This document shows, piece by piece, positions 58,254-64,000 of a DNA stretch of 64,000 bases (the first letter of the stretch is position 1; each line of letters begins with the position of its first letter). Location: assembly GCA_947632085.1 (NCBI GenBank), contig CANRNY010000009.1, positions 1-64,000 of the forward strand, in the 5' to 3' direction. The notes beneath the pieces were generated by a model. The model made no database searches. It worked only from the letters and a program-made list of their open reading frames with translations, and was not told the DNA's origin. The DNA is from an uncultured Bacilli bacterium. GTDB taxonomy: Bacteria; Bacillota_I; Bacilli_A; RF39; UBA660. A program made the translations under genes and the position numbers.

Positions 58254-59324
58254 TTATTTTTCGCTTTTAAATTCTTCTTCTAAATGTTTAATTGTTCTTG
58301 CAAAACCTTCTGAAATATTAAACTTTGGTTTCCAAGATAATTCGCTTCTTATTTTATCAGTTGAAAGTATTCCATTTTTAAAAGATGCTGCTCCTTTATC
58401 TTTTTCCTTTGGAATATCAAAAATTAATTTTAATTTTTTTTCTGGCTTAATATTTATTAAAGTTTCTGCTAATTGTTTAATTGTTGTTTTTGAATTCTCG
58501 TCAGCTATATTGTAAACTATATCTTTGGAATTAAGCAATACTAAAAACATTGCTACTATTGCGTCGGCAATATATGTATAAGTTCTTACTGATGAACCAT
58601 CACTTTTTAAAATAATATTTTGATTATGCAAAACATTATTTAAAAAATCGGCTTGTACTCTTCCGTCATAAATAGACATGCCAGGACCATACGTATGTGC
58701 TAATCTTACAATTTTTGTATTTAAGCCATACTCCTCTTTAAATCCTGAACACATATTTTCGGCAGCTTTTTTACCTTCCGCATATCCATTTCTCGGAATT
58801 AATGGGTTTACTTGTCCTAAAGGTCCGTCTTCTGTAAATAGTTCTTGACCTTCCGTTGGTTCACCGTATATTTCTCTTGATGATATGAACAAATATCCAT
58901 CTGCTTGTTTTTCTTTTGCCAATTTTAGAGTATTTGCAGTTCCTATCGTATTAGCAAAATTTGTTTCGACGGGTTGATCTTTCATTATTTTAGGACTTGC
59001 TGGTGATGCAGCATGAACAATATAATTTACTTCACCTTTGATTTTTAATGGTTCAATAATATCTTGAATTATTGTTTCAACTTTATCATTAGTTTTTATA
59101 TAGTTATCCAATTTGCTTTCATTTCTTACAATAGCTTTAATGTTTATATTAGCTTTATATGTTTTGTTTAATTTTATAAGTGTATATATTATATATGATC
59201 CAATCATCCCTGATGCGCCTGTAATAAGAAAAGTTTTGTTTTTTAATTTCGACAAAAGACTTTTAGAATTACATGCCTTTATTATATATTTTGCGTCTTC
59301 ATCTACTATTTTTGTATATTTCAT
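58254..59324 (-). CDS. NAD-dependent epimerase/dehydratase
   Basis: FLITGASGMIGSYI Rossmann motif, HAASPASP, YAEGKKAAE. Confidence 0.9.
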   Translation of the reverse strand: MKYTKIVDEDAKYIIKACNSKSLLSKLKNKTFLITGASGMIGSYIIYTLIKLNKTYKANINIKAIVRNESKLDNYIKTNDKVETIIQDIIEPLKIKGEVNYIVHAASPASPKIMKDQPVETNFANTIGTANTLKLAKEKQADGYLFISSREIYGEPTEGQELFTEDGPLGQVNPLIPRNGYAEGKKAAENMCSGFKEEYGLNTKIVRLAHTYGPGMSIYDGRVQADFLNNVLHNQNIILKSDGSSVRTYTYIADAIVAMFLVLLNSKDIVYNIADENSKTTIKQLAETLINIKPEKKLKLIFDIPKEKDKGAASFKNGILSTDKIRSELSWKPKFNISEGFARTIKHLEEEFKSEK

Positions 59325-60077
59325 TTATTTATTCTCCCTATTTTCAATGTTTGATTCTAAATTTAAAAATTCTTCATAATCTCTAGCATTTAAATTCCCG
59401 ATTAAAGTGCAGTAGTCTTCTGGCGTAGTTACTTTAATATTTCCTCTGTTGCCAATTACAAGGTGTGGTTTCATATTGTTTTTAAACATAAGACCGCATG
59501 AATCTACTATTCCTTCATAATTAGGATTTTCTTTTCTTTCTTTCAAGTGTGCTTCATATATTTCTTTTAAATGGTAACATTGTGGAGCTTGAGCCGTATA
59601 CATTATTTTTCTTTGAGGCATTTCATCTACTACATCGCCTTTATAGCTTATTAGTGGAGTTTCAAAGCAAGGAGTTACTGTAATTGCACTCCCATACTTC
59701 ATTACACTTTTTATACATTTACTAATTGTATCTTGTGATACTAATGGTCTAACACCGTCATGAATTAATACAATTGCATCTTCATTATTTTTCTTAGCTT
59801 CTTTAAGCCCAAGAAAAATTGTATCTTGTCCAGTACTTCCTCCTGGTATTACTTTAACTACTTTACTAATATCAAATTTTTTAATTAATTTTTTTAAATA
59901 TGGTATCCAATCTTCGATACAGGCAACAATTATTTCATCAACATCTGAATTATTTTCAAATAGTTCTAATGTATGAATAATTATATCTTTTCCACAAACT
60001 TTCAAAAATTGCTTAGGTATTTCTCCACCCATTCTTTTACCTGCGCCACCGGCAAATATAATTGCTATTTTTTTCAT
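59325..60077 (-). CDS. cytidylyltransferase (IspD/TarI family)
   Basis: IFAGGAGKRMGGEIPKQFL, HDGVRPLVS, TAQAPQCY. Confidence 0.9.
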   Translation of the reverse strand: MKKIAIIFAGGAGKRMGGEIPKQFLKVCGKDIIIHTLELFENNSDVDEIIVACIEDWIPYLKKLIKKFDISKVVKVIPGGSTGQDTIFLGLKEAKKNNEDAIVLIHDGVRPLVSQDTISKCIKSVMKYGSAITVTPCFETPLISYKGDVVDEMPQRKIMYTAQAPQCYHLKEIYEAHLKERKENPNYEGIVDSCGLMFKNNMKPHLVIGNRGNIKVTTPEDYCTLIGNLNARDYEEFLNLESNIENRENK

Positions 60078-60164
60078 AAAACCTCCATAGAAAATATATA
60101 TTTATTAACCATTTTCTATTTTTTTATTATAACATAAAAAACATTACAGGTATAGTCTATTAAA

Positions 60165-60190
60165 AAAAGCGATTTATTTATCGCTTTTTT
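60165..60190 (-). terminator. terminator overlapping the end of the transferase ORF
   Basis: AAAAAAGCGAT-AAATAA-ATCGCTTTTTTT. Confidence 0.65.
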
Positions 60191-63100
60191 TGATTAAAAA
60201 TTCAACAAGTCTTTCTGCACTTTTTCCATCACATTTTTTTAGATATTTTTCTTTTATTTTTTGTGAATTGTCATCCTTATAATTAGAAATGTTTTTTATA
60301 CAATTAATTAATTCTTCTGTTGTATTAACAAAATATCCATATGGCTCATTATTAATTTTTATGAATGTATCATGTGTTGATTCAAAATTTTCAGAGTCCC
60401 ATCCGAAAATGAATGTTGGTTTATTTAATAAAGGTGATTCATATAACTCATTGATATAATCTCCTATAATTATATCTGATGCTATCATTAATTCTCGTGT
60501 TGTAAATTTATTGGATACATCCTTAGAAAAGTTCTTAATATTTAAATTATTGCCAATAAAATTATCTTTATCTTCTCTGATATATTTTATTAAAAGAACG
60601 TATTCATTTCCGAGTTTTTTCTTCATATCATTTATATTAATTAATTTAATAAATTGTTCTTTGCTATTTTTGTATCGCGCATAAGTTATAAATGATATTA
60701 TTTTTTTCTTTTTTGATGGTGCAAAAATATTGTTTACTTTTTTTACTATTTCTTGTTTTAATTCATTATCAAAATAACAATCTGTAATTGCTGCTCCATT
60801 GCACATTATATTAGTATTAATATTTGTAGTATATATTTTTTTCTTCAATAATGAAGTTTCTTCTGAAGCGCATTGAATAATTGAGGCATTTACCTTATAT
60901 ATATATTTATTTAATTGAGAATATGAATTCAATGGATATCTTTTGTTGTAACCTTCAACAAGATATGGTAAAGCAACATTCCCTAAAATTACAGTTTTAG
61001 TTTCTTGATTCATTTCTAAATCACTTAATAAATAATGTGGTTCACTTAATATTATATATTTTGCTTTTAATAACTCCTTAGCTATTTTTTGAAAATTTAT
61101 TTTTTTATCAATTGAAATATATTCAACTTCATAAATATTTTGCTTATTTAATGATTGTATTAGTGACTTATAACTTTTTTTAAAATTATTATCTGTAAAA
61201 ACAACAATCTTATTTTTCTTAAATTTTTCTATTGAGTATTTTTCATATAAAGTATTTAATTTTTGGCTCAATTTTTTATATTGATTTAAGCGATTTATTT
61301 TATCTATCGATTTTTTTATTTCTATTCTTTTATATTTTTTTGTTTCTATTATATTATTAATATCTTGAACTTGATATAATTCAGTAAACATTTTTTGAAC
61401 TTTTTCTGATGATTTATTTACAGATATTGTTGGATTTTTGGTAATTAAATTAATTTTTTCTTTGTTAAATCTAATTTTTAAAATATCTTTTTCAGTTAAT
61501 TTTGGAGCATATTTAGTTTTTTGACCATATAGTTGTACAGAATCAACTTGTTCTGATAAAATTTCAACAAACCCTTCCCATGTCGGATTATCTTGATAAT
61601 AATTAATCGCAAAATCAATCAATGATCTACCGATTCTATCTCTATTAATAAAGTTGATTTCACAATACATTTCAGCAAATTTTGGCAAGTAATATTCAAG
61701 TGATTTAAATAATACATTATCACATTTTTGTTTTTCTATAATTGGTTCCCATTTATTATTGACTTTTTTATATCCTGTAATTGATTTGTAATCAATACAC
61801 GCAAAGATAGATTCAATAAATTGTTGTGCATGTGAATTTACAGTGTAATTATATCTTATATTCATTTCATCACTAGGTAGTGTACTTCTTGAATAATAAA
61901 ATTTTGTTGGTTCTTTCTTCTTTATAACTTCATTCCATAATCTTGTAAAGTTTTCTTGAGTATATCCTCTACCCCAGTATTCGATAATTGAAAATTGCTT
62001 TTTAGAATTTATTTCTTGTTTTAGATATCCACATACTGATTCTCGTTCTTCTTTTGCCTTATTTAATAAATAATCATTATATTTTTTAGATGAACGAAAA
62101 ACACTTATCATATTTTTTTTATCATTAGGTGTAATCTCTTTTGTATTTTCGTATTTTATTAATTCTGGGAAAATGTCTTTAAATTTTTCTCTATTAATAT
62201 CTAAAGCTTTTAATATTTTATCAAATGTTTTAACCTCATTAAAATTTCCATGCCCGTTTCCCCAAAAATCATCATCTATTTTATCTATAAACGATGGAAT
62301 TCTCCATGTTTTACGCGAAGCATATATATATTTTAACTCCATGTTTAGTTTTAGTTTTTCATTTATTACATCAGCTATTTTTTTAAGATTGTGTCCATCT
62401 CTAGATACAAAATATACTATTTCATCTTTGTCTTTTTTAGCATGATTTAATGCCCAATATATATATGGAACAAACAACAGGGAAACATATGAATAAACAA
62501 ATTGTTCTTTTAAATTTGGATGCTCATTTCTAAATCTAGCTAAAGATGCTGCAATTAAGTAGGCATCATAACTATTTATCTGTTTAATCAAGTCTAGTTC
62601 ATATTTGTTAAATTCTATTTTAGTTATTGGTGATGTTGTTATATATAATTTTTTAGGTACTTTATCATCTGAATTTGGGTTATCACCAGTATGAATCCAT
62701 TTATCAAAAAAATATTTTTTATTATACTTTTTATATACTTCCAAATATAATGTTTTATCAGCTTTCATGTATCCATATTCTGAAGATAAATATATATCAA
62801 GTTTTGATAGCTCAGGCTCTACTTTATTAAGTAATTTTATTATAAACTTTTTAGGCAAATACATATCACTTATTAAGATTACTTTTTTATTTTCTTTTAA
62901 TAAAGCTTTTACTTTTGATATATTTTCTTCTATCGGAATAACATTTTCTAGCTCAGCTTCAAGTTCCCATTCTTTAAGTTTTTCTGCTTGTTCTTTTGTT
63001 ATTCCATATACATATTTTAATCGTTCAAAGATTTCATCAAATTGTATTTCACATTTATTGCTTTTCCTTTCTTCTTTAGATCTAGTGTAATATTCTCTGA

Positions 63101-64000
63101 CGTTTAATTCAGCATTTTTTCTAATATTTGGATAATCATTAATTATGTATTCAGGAAAATTTAATCTTGATTCTACCATTTTTTCTTTAACGTAATAAAA
63201 AATTCCTTCTGGTACCAATACTTTCCTTGAAATTAAAGTATCAAAAATATCAAAACTATAAAGATTAGTTAATGGTTGTTTTGATGGTTGAAAATCCAAT
63301 ATAGCTTTTATTATTTTATCCATGTCATTTGGTGTTGAATATTCCCAATATAATTTTGTTATTTTATTAATTTCTTTCTCTAAGTTTTCATTTTGATATG
63401 TTTCTAGTGCTAATAACAATTCACCAAATGTATAGCACTTTTTACCTAATGTTGTATCATCATAGTTCATCGGAAATTCTAGACTTAATTTATCATAATC
63501 AAATATATATCTAATATAATGTTTTGTGCCCATTAATATAAAATCAGTATATATTGATGAGAAATCCATTATACATAGATCAATTTTTGGCATTATTTCG
63601 TAAAAGTCGTATTGATTATCCCAAAAAACAATCCACGGATTATTCTTATAGTATTCTTTTGCTTCAATAAAACCTGGTTCGTTTTCCAAGAATGGATGCA
63701 TCTTAAATATAAATAATAAATGATTTTTTTCACATACACCTATTAATTTTTTTATATCAGGTATAGCCTCTTTAAAAAAATCTCCTTCTTTTTCATTACG
63801 CCATGTTGGAGCATAAGTCACAATTTTTGTATCACTAGGTAAATTTCTTTTTTCAACTATATTTGTGTCATAAGTTGGCGTAAAATTATATCTTTTTTGA
63901 TATATACACCTTGGATATCCAGCTCTTATTATTTTAGTTTCGTCTAATCCTAATTGATCGATTGCTATTTCTTCAATAAATTTAGATGGAGCTAAATACA
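60174..64000 (-). CDS. multidomain CDP-glycerol glycerophosphotransferase / HAD protein (partial, 5' end beyond window)
   Basis: TYAPTWRNEKEG, CIMDFSSIYTDFILMG; internal YSFDIFDTLISRKV HAD motif; frame stays open through 64000 (KRNLPSDTKIVTYAPTW). Confidence 0.8.
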   Translation of the reverse strand, partial: YLAPSKFIEEIAIDQLGLDETKIIRAGYPRCIYQKRYNFTPTYDTNIVEKRNLPSDTKIVTYAPTWRNEKEGDFFKEAIPDIKKLIGVCEKNHLLFIFKMHPFLENEPGFIEAKEYYKNNPWIVFWDNQYDFYEIMPKIDLCIMDFSSIYTDFILMGTKHYIRYIFDYDKLSLEFPMNYDDTTLGKKCYTFGELLLALETYQNENLEKEINKITKLYWEYSTPNDMDKIIKAILDFQPSKQPLTNLYSFDIFDTLISRKVLVPEGIFYYVKEKMVESRLNFPEYIINDYPNIRKNAELNVREYYTRSKEERKSNKCEIQFDEIFERLKYVYGITKEQAEKLKEWELEAELENVIPIEENISKVKALLKENKKVILISDMYLPKKFIIKLLNKVEPELSKLDIYLSSEYGYMKADKTLYLEVYKKYNKKYFFDKWIHTGDNPNSDDKVPKKLYITTSPITKIEFNKYELDLIKQINSYDAYLIAASLARFRNEHPNLKEQFVYSYVSLLFVPYIYWALNHAKKDKDEIVYFVSRDGHNLKKIADVINEKLKLNMELKYIYASRKTWRIPSFIDKIDDDFWGNGHGNFNEVKTFDKILKALDINREKFKDIFPELIKYENTKEITPNDKKNMISVFRSSKKYNDYLLNKAKEERESVCGYLKQEINSKKQFSIIEYWGRGYTQENFTRLWNEVIKKKEPTKFYYSRSTLPSDEMNIRYNYTVNSHAQQFIESIFACIDYKSITGYKKVNNKWEPIIEKQKCDNVLFKSLEYYLPKFAEMYCEINFINRDRIGRSLIDFAINYYQDNPTWEGFVEILSEQVDSVQLYGQKTKYAPKLTEKDILKIRFNKEKINLITKNPTISVNKSSEKVQKMFTELYQVQDINNIIETKKYKRIEIKKSIDKINRLNQYKKLSQKLNTLYEKYSIEKFKKNKIVVFTDNNFKKSYKSLIQSLNKQNIYEVEYISIDKKINFQKIAKELLKAKYIILSEPHYLLSDLEMNQETKTVILGNVALPYLVEGYNKRYPLNSYSQLNKYIYKVNASIIQCASEETSLLKKKIYTTNINTNIMCNGAAITDCYFDNELKQEIVKKVNNIFAPSKKKKIISFITYARYKNSKEQFIKLININDMKKKLGNEYVLLIKYIREDKDNFIGNNLNIKNFSKDVSNKFTTRELMIASDIIIGDYINELYESPLLNKPTFIFGWDSENFESTHDTFIKINNEPYGYFVNTTEELINCIKNISNYKDDNSQKIKEKYLKKCDGKSAERLVEFLIKKSDK

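Noticed and set aside
1-64000. tRNA and rRNA genes
   Set aside because: No GTTCRANNC-type T-loop contexts or rRNA-like GC-rich conserved blocks were recognised by eye; tRNAscan-SE/Infernal would be decisive

Overview
64 kb of a very AT-rich, low-GC Bacillota-like chromosome (Bacilli / Erysipelotrichales / RF39-type by gene content, with spore genes such as spoIIP, sigK, yqfC and yqfD). Most genes are on the minus strand. Core blocks are ppdK, xerC/D, spoIIP-rpsT, miaA, mutL-yqeH-yqeG, sigK, divIVA/sepF, glyS with a T-box, yfhO-csbB, recO-yqzL-era-dgkA-ybeY-yqfD-yqfC, and a teichoic-acid-like export and synthesis locus that runs off the right edge. Accessory or unusual content: (1) a 10-gene minus-strand operon (1352-11536) with three radical SAM enzymes, an ATP-grasp ligase, a PaaK-like adenylate-forming enzyme, a GNAT, an M20 hydrolase, a HAD, a guanidine-modifying enzyme and a leading ABC-F ATPase. 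The ABC-F gene sits behind a promoter, three mutually exclusive RNA arms and a 12-aa leader ORF. This is my best candidate for an undescribed biosynthesis and self-protection system. (2) A defence-like insertion downstream of ppdK (about 16.5-20.4 kb): an AbiF-type HEPN gene with a structured RNA leader, and a PD-(D/E)xK protein with an XRE regulator, separated by decayed copies of what looks like a ppdK 3' end. (3) Two G8 tracts sharing CCGGGGGGGGTA, one in a promoter spacer and one inside yfhO, which are candidate phase-variation switches. (4) Tandem attenuator-like leaders with two small unannotated ORFs ahead of a nucleotidyltransferase/GNAT/ABC operon, including a perfect 14-bp inverted repeat that can mask a Shine-Dalgarno and start codon. 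(5) A very compact glycine T-box. No rRNA, tRNA or CRISPR array was recognised. All assignments come from reading motifs by eye; no database search was run.
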